Origin: Nocardiopsis sp. TSRI0078 | GTDB taxonomy: Bacteria; Actinomycetota; Actinomycetes; Streptosporangiales; Streptosporangiaceae | Assembly (NCBI RefSeq): GCF_001905145.1 | Contig: NZ_LWLB01000036.1 | Coordinates: 62,001 to 126,000, forward strand | Length of the DNA stretch: 64,000 nucleotides | Direction of reading: 5' to 3' | In this document: positions 42,525 to 49,915 of the stretch, one piece after another | Numbering within the stretch: the stretch's first letter is position 1 | Layout of the letters: each line of letters opens with the position of its first letter | The notes under the pieces: model-generated | Database searches by the model: none | Told to the model about the DNA's origin: nothing | The model's input: the letters and a program-made list of their open reading frames with translations, nothing else | Program-made: the position numbers and the translations under genes

Positions 42525-42553
42525 GGAACCGAACTGCCCTCCCCAGGCGTGTA
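42525..42553 (+). promoter_or_regulatory. ECF sigma-like promoter upstream of the LCP gene
   Basis: GGAACC, a 17-base spacer, CGTGTA: the -35 AAC motif and -10 CGT motif of extracytoplasmic-function sigma promoters such as Streptomyces SigE. It lies ~110 bases upstream of the LCP gene. The rest of the gap 42172-42661 has an AT-richer patch around 42340-42400 (lrp promoter side) and no gene. Confidence 0.55.
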
Positions 42554-42661
42554 CATAACGGGGGTTTCGGACATTTCCGACCCCAGGCACCGCTCGGTGA
42601 CCGCGGCGGGGACGACGGAGAAAACGGGGCGAACAGCCCCGCGGCTGGAGAGGAACCACCG

Positions 42662-44200
42662 GTGGCAGCGGAGGACGATGAGCGGGACGGGGCGCCGTCT
42701 CGCCCCAGTACGGGCCGGGCGCTGCTGTGGACCGCGGCGTCGGTCCCCCTGCCGGGCCTGGCACACCTGCGGATGCGCCGCAGGATCGCGGGCACGGTGA
42801 TCCTGGGCCTGTACCTGTCCGTGTTCCTGGCCCTGGCCGTGTGGGGCTGGCGGCTGGGCGCCGACGAGAAGGGGGCCATGACCCTGGTGGCCACCATGGC
42901 CCTGCAGAGCCGGTGGTTGCTGGGCGCCATGGGCGTGGTGTTCGGTGTGGCGGTGCTGTGGCTGACCGTGATCGTGCACTCGTGGGTGATCACCAGGCCC
43001 GCCGGTACCTCCCGGGGCTCGCGGGTGCTCGGCGCCGCCGTGGTCCTGCTGCTGTGCGTGCCCGTCGCCGTGCCCTCCGCGCTGGCCCTGCACGGCGGCT
43101 ACACCGCCTACCAGACGCTCAACAACGTGTTCCAGGCCGAGGAGGACCCCCTCCAGCCGCCGCACGACGAGGCCGACCCCTGGAACGGTCAGGAGCGGGT
43201 CAACGTGCTGCTGCTCGGCTCGGACTCGGCGGACAACCGCTACGGCGTGCGCACCGACAGCATGATGATCGCCAGCATGGACACCAGCACCGGCGACACC
43301 GTGCTGGTGGGCCTGCCGCGCAACCTGGAGAACGTCCAGTTCCCCGAGGGCAGCGCCCTGGCCGAGCGCTACCCCGAGCCGTACGGCTTCGACCTGCTGC
43401 TCAACGAGGTGTACCAGACGGTCGCCGAGGAGCCCGAGACGCTGGCCCTCAGGCCGACCGCGGCCGACCCCGCCGCCGACACCCTCAAGAAGGTGATCGG
43501 GTACAACGTCGGCCTGGACATCGGCTACTACGCCATGGTCGACATGATGGGCTTCCGCGACCTGATCGACGCCATCGGCGGCGTGGAGGTGCTCATCGAG
43601 GAGCCGATCCCCTACGGCGTGCACGGCGGGGTGCTGGAGCCGGGCCTGCGCCGCCTCAACGGCCACGACGCCCTCTGGTACGGCCGCTCCCGGACCAACA
43701 GCGACGACTACGGCCGGATGGGCCGCCAGGGCTGCCTGCTCAAGTACGTCGCCGAGCAGGTCGAGCCGACGACCATCCTGACCAGCTACCGCAAGCTGGC
43801 GGGCGCCACCGAGCGCACCCTGAGCACCGACATCCCCCAGGCCAAGGTCCCCGCGTTCGTCGAGCTGGGCGACATGGTCACCGACAAGGGCGAGATGAGC
43901 ACACTCCAGCTGTCGCCGCCCCAGGTCAACACCGCCGCCCCCGACTGGGAGGCGGTCAAGGAGCTGGTCGCCGAGGCCATCGCCGGGGAGGAGGCCGGGG
44001 ACGGCGCTCCGACGGACGAGGCCTCCGGCACCCCGTCCGAGGAGGCGTCCGACGGGCCGACCGGGCCCGCCGGGGAGGAGAGCGGGGACGACGGGCTCAC
44101 CGAGTGGCAGGAGTACACCGGCCTGGACGAGGAGGAGCCCGACGAGCCGGGCCGCCAGGTGGGCGATGAGCCCACCGCCCTGGACGCCCTGTGCCCCTGA
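42662..44200 (+). CDS. LytR-CpsA-Psr (LCP) family cell-wall glycopolymer transferase
   Basis: 512 residues. LCP enzymes attach teichoic acids, arabinogalactan or similar polymers to peptidoglycan from undecaprenyl-linked donors. The N-terminal ~165 residues hold about four membrane helices. The extracytoplasmic LCP core (~180-420) shows VNVLLLGSDSADNRYGVRTDSMMIASMD, VGLPRNLENVQFP, LKKVIGYNVGLDIGYYAMVDMMGFRDLIDAIGGVEV and GHDALWYGRSRTNSDDYGRMGRQGCLL, with the catalytic Arg/Asp positions conserved. The C-terminal ~80 residues are acidic and Gly/Pro-rich. GTG start with AGGA nine bases upstream. Confidence 0.93.
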   Translation: MAAEDDERDGAPSRPSTGRALLWTAASVPLPGLAHLRMRRRIAGTVILGLYLSVFLALAVWGWRLGADEKGAMTLVATMALQSRWLLGAMGVVFGVAVLWLTVIVHSWVITRPAGTSRGSRVLGAAVVLLLCVPVAVPSALALHGGYTAYQTLNNVFQAEEDPLQPPHDEADPWNGQERVNVLLLGSDSADNRYGVRTDSMMIASMDTSTGDTVLVGLPRNLENVQFPEGSALAERYPEPYGFDLLLNEVYQTVAEEPETLALRPTAADPAADTLKKVIGYNVGLDIGYYAMVDMMGFRDLIDAIGGVEVLIEEPIPYGVHGGVLEPGLRRLNGHDALWYGRSRTNSDDYGRMGRQGCLLKYVAEQVEPTTILTSYRKLAGATERTLSTDIPQAKVPAFVELGDMVTDKGEMSTLQLSPPQVNTAAPDWEAVKELVAEAIAGEEAGDGAPTDEASGTPSEEASDGPTGPAGEESGDDGLTEWQEYTGLDEEEPDEPGRQVGDEPTALDALCP

Positions 44201-44252
44201 TCCTGCGCTGACCCGGGCCCCGGGCACGGCTGCCCCCGCGGAGCCGGAGCGA

Positions 44253-44286
44253 AACCCCCTCTGACCGGTGTCGGTCAGAGGGGGTT
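44253..44286 (+). terminator. Intrinsic terminator of the LCP gene
   Basis: Perfect 14-bp stem AACCCCCTCTGACC / GGTCAGAGGGGGTT with a 6-base loop, followed by CGGTCTGTT. Confidence 0.85.
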
Positions 44287-44328
44287 CGGTCTGTTGCGGC
44301 CCTCCCGGGGCCGTGTGACCCTGACGCC

Positions 44329-45102
44329 GTGACCCCCGCGCAGATCTGGACCCTCGTCGCGTTGGGCGCCTTCCACGGCCTGCACCCGGGCATGGGCTGG
44401 CTACTGGCCGTGACCCGCGGCCTCCAGGAGGGCGGCCGGACCGAGGTGCTGCGCTCACTGCCCGCCGTCGCCGCCGGGCACGCCGGCAGTGTCGGGGTGG
44501 CGGCCGTGGCCATCACCGTCACCGGCTCGGCCACCGCCTCGGTGCTCTTCCCGGTGGCGGGCGGCACGGTGATCGTCCTCGTGGGGCTGGTGATGCTGCT
44601 GTCGCGCCGGCACTTCCACTGGCGCGAGGTGCGGCTGCCGCTGTGGCAGCTGACCGCGTGGTCGTTCCTGATGTCGTCGGCGCACGGCGCGGGTCTGATG
44701 CTGATGCCCGTGCTCTCGGGGCGGCTCGCGCACACGCACTCCGGCGGGCACGGAGCGCACGGCGCGGCGGACCGGCCGACGGAGGGGGCGGAGGAGCACG
44801 CGGTCGCCGGCACCGGGGCCGGCGCCCCCGCCGGGACCGGGGAGGCACCGGCCCAGGAGGGCGCCGCGGCCGCCGCGGAGACGTGGAGCCTGTGGGACGC
44901 GACGCTGCTCGGCCTGACCGCCACCGGGGTGCACACGGTGGCGATGCTGGCCGCGGCGGGAGTCGCCGCGCTGATCGCCCACGACTTCCTGGGGGTGCAC
45001 GCGCTGCGCTGGCGCGGGGTCACCATGGACCGGATCTGGGCGCTGACCCTGGTTCTCGGCGGCCTGTTCGTCCTGTGGTCGGTCGTCCTGCCCGCCCTGT
45101 GA
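44329..45102 (+). CDS. Membrane protein with His-rich loop, possible metal transporter relative
   Basis: 257 residues, about six helices. Helix 1 carries GAFHGLHPGMGWLLAV and helix 4 SSAHGAGLMLMPVLSG. Between helices lies a long loop with HTHSGGHGAHGAADR followed by A/E/G-rich sequence, and further on TATGVHTVAM. His in the first helix at a HxxxPGxG motif plus a His-rich loop resembles NicO/RcnA-type nickel/cobalt exporters (HAxxPGHGK), but the spacing differs, so homology is uncertain. GTG start without a clear SD. Co-directional with the M15-like gene. Confidence 0.65.
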   Translation: MTPAQIWTLVALGAFHGLHPGMGWLLAVTRGLQEGGRTEVLRSLPAVAAGHAGSVGVAAVAITVTGSATASVLFPVAGGTVIVLVGLVMLLSRRHFHWREVRLPLWQLTAWSFLMSSAHGAGLMLMPVLSGRLAHTHSGGHGAHGAADRPTEGAEEHAVAGTGAGAPAGTGEAPAQEGAAAAAETWSLWDATLLGLTATGVHTVAMLAAAGVAALIAHDFLGVHALRWRGVTMDRIWALTLVLGGLFVLWSVVLPAL

Positions 45103-45284
45103 CCGATTCGGCGGTCGACGCACCGTCCCTGGTCAACGACTCAGAGGACGGTCATCGGACTCCGATGTGGGAAAGATGCCCGTAGTGTCTGAAATCTGGT
45201 GAATTATGTAGGAGTTGATCACTCTGAAGCCCGCGTCGGCGGTCGACGAGCGCCGCCCGACACGAACGTGGAGGAGCAAGGGGC

Positions 45285-46076
45285 ATGACACACAGAGCCG
45301 TGCGGCCCAAGCGCCGGTGGTCCGGTCCGGTCATCGCCGTGGCCGTCCTGGCCGTGCTGGGGATCGTCACCGTCGTGGGCGTCCGCTGGCTGGCCCGCAC
45401 CGACGTCTTCCCCATGTCGGCTCCCTGGGGCCCCGACTGCGCGGTGTGGACGGGCGAGGAGCAGGTCCGGCTGGACCGCGACCAGGCCCGGCGGGCCACC
45501 ACCGCGGCCGCCGTCGCCATGCAGGGCGACAGCGCCCCGATCGGGGCGCCCGACACCAGCGACATCCCCGACGCCGTGACGGCCCTCCTGGAGGAGGGGC
45601 CCGTGGAGGACGCCGGACCCTCGCTGACCTGCAGGTCCACCAAGAACCCCGAGCTGGCGGTCCAGGAGGAGCTGGAGCCCTCTGGCCTGACCGCGCGCGC
45701 CCAGCGCCTCAAGGACGGCCTGGACGAGCACTTCTCCGACCTGAGCCTGGGCGGCTACCACCCGGGCGGCTACGACAGCGGACACGGTGAGGACTCCGCC
45801 CACTACGACGGCCGGGCGATCGACATCTTCTACCGGCCGGTCAACGAGGAGAACCGGCGTGAGGGCTGGGTGATGGCGCACTGGCTGATCGCGCACGCCC
45901 CGGACTACGAGATCGACGTGATCATCTTCGACGACAGGATCTGGAGCACGACCTACCCGTCACTGGGGTGGCGCCACTACGAGGCCGCCGATCCGGACAA
46001 CGAGATCCTGAGGCATCTGGACCACGTACACGTGGACGTGCAGCGCGGCCTGGAGACCTCCGACAAGGAGGGCTAG
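45285..46076 (+). CDS. Membrane-anchored M15-like (VanY/DacB-type) zinc peptidase
   Basis: 263 residues; ATG with GGAGGAGCAAGGGG upstream. One N-terminal helix (~13-35) anchors an extracytoplasmic domain. The zinc motif S-x-H-x-x-G-x-A-x-D is present as SAHYDGRAID (~171-180), followed by a helix NRREGWVMAHWLIAHAP and the second motif DHVHVDV (~245-251, H-x-H). This is the LAS/M15 arrangement of D-Ala-D-Ala or L,D-type peptidoglycan peptidases. Whether it cleaves stem peptides is inferred. The position close to an LCP gene fits a cell-wall role. Confidence 0.78.
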   Translation: MTHRAVRPKRRWSGPVIAVAVLAVLGIVTVVGVRWLARTDVFPMSAPWGPDCAVWTGEEQVRLDRDQARRATTAAAVAMQGDSAPIGAPDTSDIPDAVTALLEEGPVEDAGPSLTCRSTKNPELAVQEELEPSGLTARAQRLKDGLDEHFSDLSLGGYHPGGYDSGHGEDSAHYDGRAIDIFYRPVNEENRREGWVMAHWLIAHAPDYEIDVIIFDDRIWSTTYPSLGWRHYEAADPDNEILRHLDHVHVDVQRGLETSDKEG

Positions 46077-46188
46077 GCCTGTGACGAGGGGCGGGCGCGG
46101 CGGAGGCCGGGACGCGTCCGACGGACACGTTCCGGCGGGGCCGGATGCCGCCGGCCGGTATGGCGGCGGTCTCCGGCCCGCGGCCCCC

Positions 46189-46398
46189 TCAGTCCTCCAG
46201 GCGGAACCCCACCTTGAGGCCCACCTGGAAGTGCGCGACGTTGCCCTCCTCGATGTGCCCCCGGATCTCGGTGACCTCGAACCAGTCGAGGTCGCGCAGC
46301 GTGGCCGAGGCGCGGTCGATGCCGTTACGGATGGCCTGGTCGATCCCCTGCGGCGAGGTGCCGACGATCTCCGTGACGCGGTAGGTGTGGTGGGACAT
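46189..46398 (-). CDS. Dodecin (flavin storage/binding protein)
   Basis: 69 residues. Dodecins assemble as hollow 12-mers that bind flavins or CoA. The sequence MSHHTYRVTEIVGTSPQGID...NGIDRASATLRDLDWFEVTEIRGHIEEG...HFQVGLKVGFRLED shows the conserved SWF-like flavin-stacking Trp (W39, here DWFEV) and the Q in HFQVGLKVGF. ATG start with AGGGGG upstream. It stands alone, transcribed away from the structured RNA at 46753. Confidence 0.95.
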   Translation of the reverse strand: MSHHTYRVTEIVGTSPQGIDQAIRNGIDRASATLRDLDWFEVTEIRGHIEEGNVAHFQVGLKVGFRLED

Positions 46399-46492
46399 GT
46401 GGGACCCCCTGCGTAGTCGTGTACACGGTCGCGCGCGGCGCGACCCCCGCCTCCTGCTCTCCCCGCAATCCCACACGGCCACACGGAGCGCC

Positions 46493-46526
46493 CCCCGTGC
46501 GCCCGGCCGGTGCCGGGCGCACGGGG
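46493..46526. repeat. Perfect 15-bp hairpin upstream of dodecin
   Basis: CCCCGTGCGCCCGGC, a CGGT loop, then the exact complement. Its position (95 bases upstream of the dodecin start and before the C-rich RNA promoter) does not match the end of any known gene. It could terminate read-through or an unseen small transcript. Confidence 0.5.
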
Positions 46527-46712
46527 CCGAACCCTTTACCGTGCGTCGGCAGAGACCGAGGAGACGCATGGGACTCCTTTGACCCAGGAAATGTGTGTTG
46601 TTCGCTGGAGTAGAGGGACATATGTTGTGGGCAAAATGCCGGATGAGTCCCGAACTGGGACCTAAGGCCCTGCATTGGCGGGACTCTCCCGAGACAACGT
46701 TGTAACTGACTC

Positions 46713-46744
46713 TTGACGTACACCGGGGGGCATCGGTGTACATT
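46713..46744 (+). promoter_or_regulatory. Promoter and dyad before the structured RNA
   Basis: TTGACG (46713-46718) and TACATT (46739-46744), with the exact dyad GTACACCG-N8-CGGTGTAC (46718-46725 with 46734-46741) filling the spacer. The spacing to TACATT (20) is long; GTGTAC at spacing 17 is an alternative -10. The dyad suggests a bound regulator. Confidence 0.6.
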
Positions 46745-46752
46745 GGGTTCTA

Positions 46753-46855
46753 GCGCTTCGGTCCCCCGTCGAAGCGCGGGCGCGATGTTTTGAGCCCCCG
46801 TCGGAACATCGCCTGCGACGCCGGGTGGTTTGCCCCCGTAGCCACCCGGCGTCGC
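46753..46855 (+). ncRNA. Structured RNA with three C-rich loops, 6C-RNA-like
   Basis: Three consecutive perfect hairpins follow a promoter within 110 bases: stem 1 GCGCTTCG (46753-46760 with 46770-46777), stem 2 GCGATGTT (46782-46789 with 46805-46812), stem 3 of 14 bp (46815-46828 with 46842-46855). Each loop contains CCCCCG: loops of 9, 15 and 13 bases. The 6C family of actinobacterial small RNAs has two stems with at least six C in each loop and pairs with target Shine-Dalgarno sequences. Here there are three stems and five C per loop, so it is either a divergent 6C RNA or a related C-loop RNA. No open frame competes with it. Confidence 0.6.
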
Positions 46856-46957
46856 CTTGTGTCCGGCCCCGGTCGCCTTCTGGCCGACCAGCGGAGAAGA
46901 CCGGATCATGCCCGTGGCTTTACCATGGGGACCATTTCCTGGACCGGGGGGTCAGCA

Positions 46958-47170
46958 TTGGATAAACCGGACGTTCGACCGCGCTGCTCGCGGCGCGGAT
47001 GCCGTGCCGAGGCGACGTGGGCACTGGTGTGGAACAACCCCAAGCTGCACACCCCCGACCGGCGCAAGGTGTGGGTGGCCTGCGACGAGCACCGGGAGTA
47101 CCTGTCCAACTTCCTGGGCATGCGCGGGTTCCTGCGTGAGACCACGCCCATGGACGAGTTCGGGGGCTGA
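46958..47170 (+). CDS. Conserved small protein with Cys-x4-Cys and Cys-x2-His (zinc-binding-like)
   Basis: 70 residues from a TTG with GGGGGG seven bases upstream; an ATG at 46925 is an alternative without SD. The pattern RCSRRGCRAEATWALVWNNPKLHTPDRRKVWVACDEHREYLSNFLGMRGFLRE is conserved across actinobacteria, often mis-annotated as acetone carboxylase. Two Cys (C-x4-C) and a later C-x2-H could form a small zinc site. Function unknown. Its 5' end follows the structured RNA by about 100 bases, so it may be co-transcribed or lie in its own unit. Confidence 0.78.
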   Translation: MDKPDVRPRCSRRGCRAEATWALVWNNPKLHTPDRRKVWVACDEHREYLSNFLGMRGFLRETTPMDEFGG

Positions 47171-47183
47171 GGGACCGCCGCCC

Positions 47184-47226
47184 GGGGCGGGGCGGCGAGG
47201 GGTCGGTTCCTCGCCGTCCCCGCCCC
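47184..47226. terminator. Bidirectional terminator between the small zinc-like gene and mobA
   Basis: A 17-bp stem (GGGGCGGGGCGGCGAGG with its complement ending CCCCGCCCC; one bulged T) and an 8-base loop, 13 bases after the stop of the plus-strand gene and ~110 bases past the mobA stop on the minus strand. Confidence 0.72.
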
Positions 47227-47338
47227 TTCCGGAAGGCGCCCTACTCCGCGGCCGTCCGCCAGGCCCGCACACGCACCGCCTCGTGGCCGAGGCCGCGGGG
47301 AGCCCGCCGTGCCGGTGTCCGGCAGGCGGCGGCCCGGG

Positions 47339-48034
47339 TCAGACGGCCGGGGGATCCAGCAGGCGGCGGGCGCGGGCGAGGTCGTCGGGGGTGTCGCAGT
47401 CGGACACGGCCAGGTCGTCGGCGGGCCGTACCGCACGGGGCCGGAGGGGGCCGAGCAGGCGGTACAGGGACCGGCCCCGGTAGCCGGTGAGCGCGGAGCG
47501 GACGGCGTCGGTGCGCCACACCCCGGTGAGCCACTGCTCGTGCCCGGTGGAGTCCACGAACACCGCGCCCGTGTCACCCTCCTCCGGCGCCTCGGTGAGG
47601 GCCGCCAGGTGACCGGTGTCCAGGTGGGGCAGGTCGGCGGCGAGCAGCGCGAACCAGGGGGCCCGCACGTGCGCCAGTCCGGCGCGCAGGGCGGGCACCG
47701 GTCCCGAGCCGGGCGGGTCCTCGCGGACGTAGAGCGCGCGGGGGCTCTCCCGGCGCGGGCCGACCACGATGATCCGGCCCCCGCCGGCGCCCTCACCGGC
47801 CTCCCCACGGCCGCCCCCGGTGCCCTCCGGGCCGGCGGCCGCAGCGCTCCCGGCGCCGCGGGGAGGGTCCGCGCCGGCGTTGTGGGCGCGGACCGCGTCG
47901 GTGACCCGTTCCAGCAGGGTCCGTCCGGCCACGGCCAGCCCCGGTTTGTCGGCGCCGCCCATGCGGCGTCCCTCTCCCCCGGCCAGCACGACCGCGTCCA
48001 GGGGCCTGCCCACTCTGCGGACCACGTCGCTCAC
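47339..48034 (-). CDS. mobA: Molybdenum cofactor guanylyltransferase
   Basis: Attaches GMP from GTP to molybdopterin. 231 residues from a GTG that overlaps the stop of the upstream gene (GTGA). The nucleotide loop VVLAGGEGRRMGGADKPGL (~16-34) with the Lys, the FALLAADLPHLD Mg-binding Asp segment (~115-126) and the C-terminal DCDTPDDLARAR motif are all present. A Gly/Ala-rich insert of ~38 residues (AGADPPRGAGSAAAAGPEGTGG) after TDAVRAHN is unusual. moaA for the first step of the pathway lies 1.9 kb away on the same strand. Confidence 0.92.
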   Translation of the reverse strand: MSDVVRRVGRPLDAVVLAGGEGRRMGGADKPGLAVAGRTLLERVTDAVRAHNAGADPPRGAGSAAAAGPEGTGGGRGEAGEGAGGGRIIVVGPRRESPRALYVREDPPGSGPVPALRAGLAHVRAPWFALLAADLPHLDTGHLAALTEAPEEGDTGAVFVDSTGHEQWLTGVWRTDAVRSALTGYRGRSLYRLLGPLRPRAVRPADDLAVSDCDTPDDLARARRLLDPPAV

Positions 48035-48468
48035 CCCTCCGTCTCGGCCAGTCCGTCGACCACGTCGTCCAGGACGAACCCGCGGTCCTCCATCGACATC
48101 AGCCGCAGTTCCTTGAGCGCGGGCGCGGTGTCCACGCTGGCGCCTCGGGGCCCCTGGACCGTGCACACCCGCATGCAGTGCTGGGTGGGCTCCCGCCAGA
48201 AGTCGCGTTCGTCGATGGGCGCGATGCGGTACACCGTGGCCGGGTACTGGACCGGCCGGCTCGGCGAGTACCACTGCTGGGTGCGCGCCAGGACGAACCC
48301 GGTCAGGAGCGAGTCGAACACCCCGCCGGAGGCGAGGTCGGTCAGAGCGTCGCGGTCGCCCTCCCGCTGGCACGCCTCGCAGCCGTCCAGTTCGGCCCTC
48401 AGCAGCCATCGGGCCCGTGCGTGGCTCACCTCGGGGTTCTTGAGCTTGCTCGGGTGTCGGTGTCCCAT
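48031..48468 (-). CDS. Unknown protein translationally coupled to mobA
   Basis: 145 residues: HARARWLLRAELDGCEACQREGDRDALTDLASGGVFDSLLTGFVLARTQQWYSPSRPVQYPATVYRIAPIDERDFWREPTQHCMRVCTVQ. CEAC and a later pair of Cys could bind metal. I do not recognise the family. No SD precedes the ATG; TAACCT lies seven bases upstream, so the transcript is probably leaderless. The stop overlaps the mobA start, so it may act in cofactor insertion or handling, but that is inference. Confidence 0.7.
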   Translation of the reverse strand: MGHRHPSKLKNPEVSHARARWLLRAELDGCEACQREGDRDALTDLASGGVFDSLLTGFVLARTQQWYSPSRPVQYPATVYRIAPIDERDFWREPTQHCMRVCTVQGPRGASVDTAPALKELRLMSMEDRGFVLDDVVDGLAETEG

Positions 48469-48516
48469 GGGAAGAAGGTTACGCAGGCCGGCGGAGGCCG
48501 CCGCCGGCCCGCCGCG

Positions 48517-49704
48517 TCAGCCCTTGACGCACACCACCTGGCGCAGGTGGGCGACCACCTCGACCAGGTCGGTCTGGGCCTCGATCACCGACTCCAGGTC
48601 CTTGTAGGCGGCCGGGATCTCGTCCACGACACCCGGGTCCTTGCGGCACTCCACGCCCCTGGTCTGTTCGGCCAGGTCGGCCGCGGTGAAGGTCTTGCGG
48701 GCCTTGTTCCGGCTCATCCGGCGTCCCGCCCCGTGCGAGGCGGAGTTGAACGAGGCGGGGTTGCCCAGGCCGCGCACGATGTAGGTCCCCGTGGCCATGC
48801 TCCCGGGGATGATCCCCAGGTCGCCCCTCCCCGCGCGGATGGCGCCCTTGCGGGTCACGAGCACGTCCACGCCGTCGTAGGACTCCTCGGCCACGTAGTT
48901 GTGGTGGCAGGAGATCCACTGCACGAAGCGGGTGCCCGGGACCTGCTCGGCCACGGCGCGGCAGGCCAGGCCCATCATCACGTCGCGGTTGCGCCGCGCG
49001 TACTCCTGGGCCCAGAACAGGTCGCGGCGGTAGGCCTCCATCTCCGGGGTGCCGCTGACGAACACCGCCAGATCCCGGTCGGGCAGGTCCTGGTTGTGCG
49101 GCAGCTTCCGGGCCTGCCCGATGTGGTGCTCGGCCAGTTCCTTGCCGATGTTGCGCGACCCGGAGTGCAGCACCAGCCACACGGCGCCGTCGTCGTCCAG
49201 GCACACCTCCAGGAAGTGGTTGCCGCCCCCGAGGGTGCCCATCTGGCGCAGGGCCCTGGTGCGGCGGAAGTGGACGGCGTCGGCGAGGCGGTCGAACCCG
49301 GCCCAGAACGCGTCCCAGTCCGTGCTGCGCAGGGCGGGGACGGTGGCGGGGTCGACCGGTTCGTCGTGGGCGTGGAAGCCGACCGGAACGACGGCCTCCA
49401 GGGCGGAGCGCAGCCGCCCCAGGTCGTCGGGCAGGCGCTCGGCGGCCAGGTCGGTGCGCACGGCGGTCATCCCGCAGCCGATGTCGACCCCGACGGCGGC
49501 GGGGCTGACGGCGTCGCGCATGGCGATGACCGAGCCGACCGTCGCGCCCTTGCCGTAGTGCACGTCCGGCATGACGGCCAGGCCGTGCACCCACGGCACG
49601 CGGGTGACGTTGCGCAGCTGTTCCATCGCCGCGGTCTCGACCTCGTCGGGCGCGGCCCACATGCGGATGGGAACGCGTTCCCCGGGAACCTCGGTGTAGG
49701 GCAT
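48517..49704 (-). CDS. rtcB: RtcB-type RNA ligase
   Basis: GTP- and Mn-dependent ligase joining 2',3'-cyclic phosphate or 3'-phosphate ends to 5'-OH RNA. 395 residues, ATG start with AGGGAGGTGGCCTG upstream. Catalytic and metal motifs: VMPDVHYGKGATVGSVIAM, GVDIGCGM (metal Cys ~77), MGTLGGGNHFLEV, HSGSRNIG, NYVAEE and SFNSASHGAGRRMSR (His guanylylation segment). Length is that of the shorter bacterial form (RtcB2-like). No archease or rtcA gene is adjacent. The region between it and moaA holds the moaA terminator and its promoter. Confidence 0.95.
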   Translation of the reverse strand: MPYTEVPGERVPIRMWAAPDEVETAAMEQLRNVTRVPWVHGLAVMPDVHYGKGATVGSVIAMRDAVSPAAVGVDIGCGMTAVRTDLAAERLPDDLGRLRSALEAVVPVGFHAHDEPVDPATVPALRSTDWDAFWAGFDRLADAVHFRRTRALRQMGTLGGGNHFLEVCLDDDGAVWLVLHSGSRNIGKELAEHHIGQARKLPHNQDLPDRDLAVFVSGTPEMEAYRRDLFWAQEYARRNRDVMMGLACRAVAEQVPGTRFVQWISCHHNYVAEESYDGVDVLVTRKGAIRAGRGDLGIIPGSMATGTYIVRGLGNPASFNSASHGAGRRMSRNKARKTFTAADLAEQTRGVECRKDPGVVDEIPAAYKDLESVIEAQTDLVEVVAHLRQVVCVKG

Positions 49705-49868
49705 GACAGGCCACCTCCCTTTCCGGACCAGGCCTGTGCGTCGTTCTCGGAAGGCACGTCAGCGGACGTGCCCGCCGGAACATCAAGCCAGAGTGGAGCG
49801 GGGTGTGCAACGTGTTTTGTGCGTACCCGGGATCGCGTGGAACGTACCCGTGGCGTGGAACGCGCCGC

Positions 49869-49899
49869 GGTGCGGCCCGGCGACGCGCCGGGCCGCACC
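49869..49899 (-). terminator. Hairpin terminator of moaA
   Basis: Perfect 14-bp stem GGTGCGGCCCGGCG / CGCCGGGCCGCACC with a 3-base loop, 17 bases beyond the moaA stop codon. Confidence 0.75.
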
Positions 49900-49915
49900 G
49901 GCGGACGGTACGGGG

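Noticed and set aside
42379..42993. Minus-strand frame of 204 codons opposite the LCP gene start
   Set aside because: Antisense shadow: Arg/Ser/Pro-rich translation without domain features, overlapping a well-supported gene.
49800..49865. GCGTGGAACG direct repeats upstream of rtcB
   Set aside because: Two short copies close together could be a regulator site, but there is no symmetry or known motif to support it.
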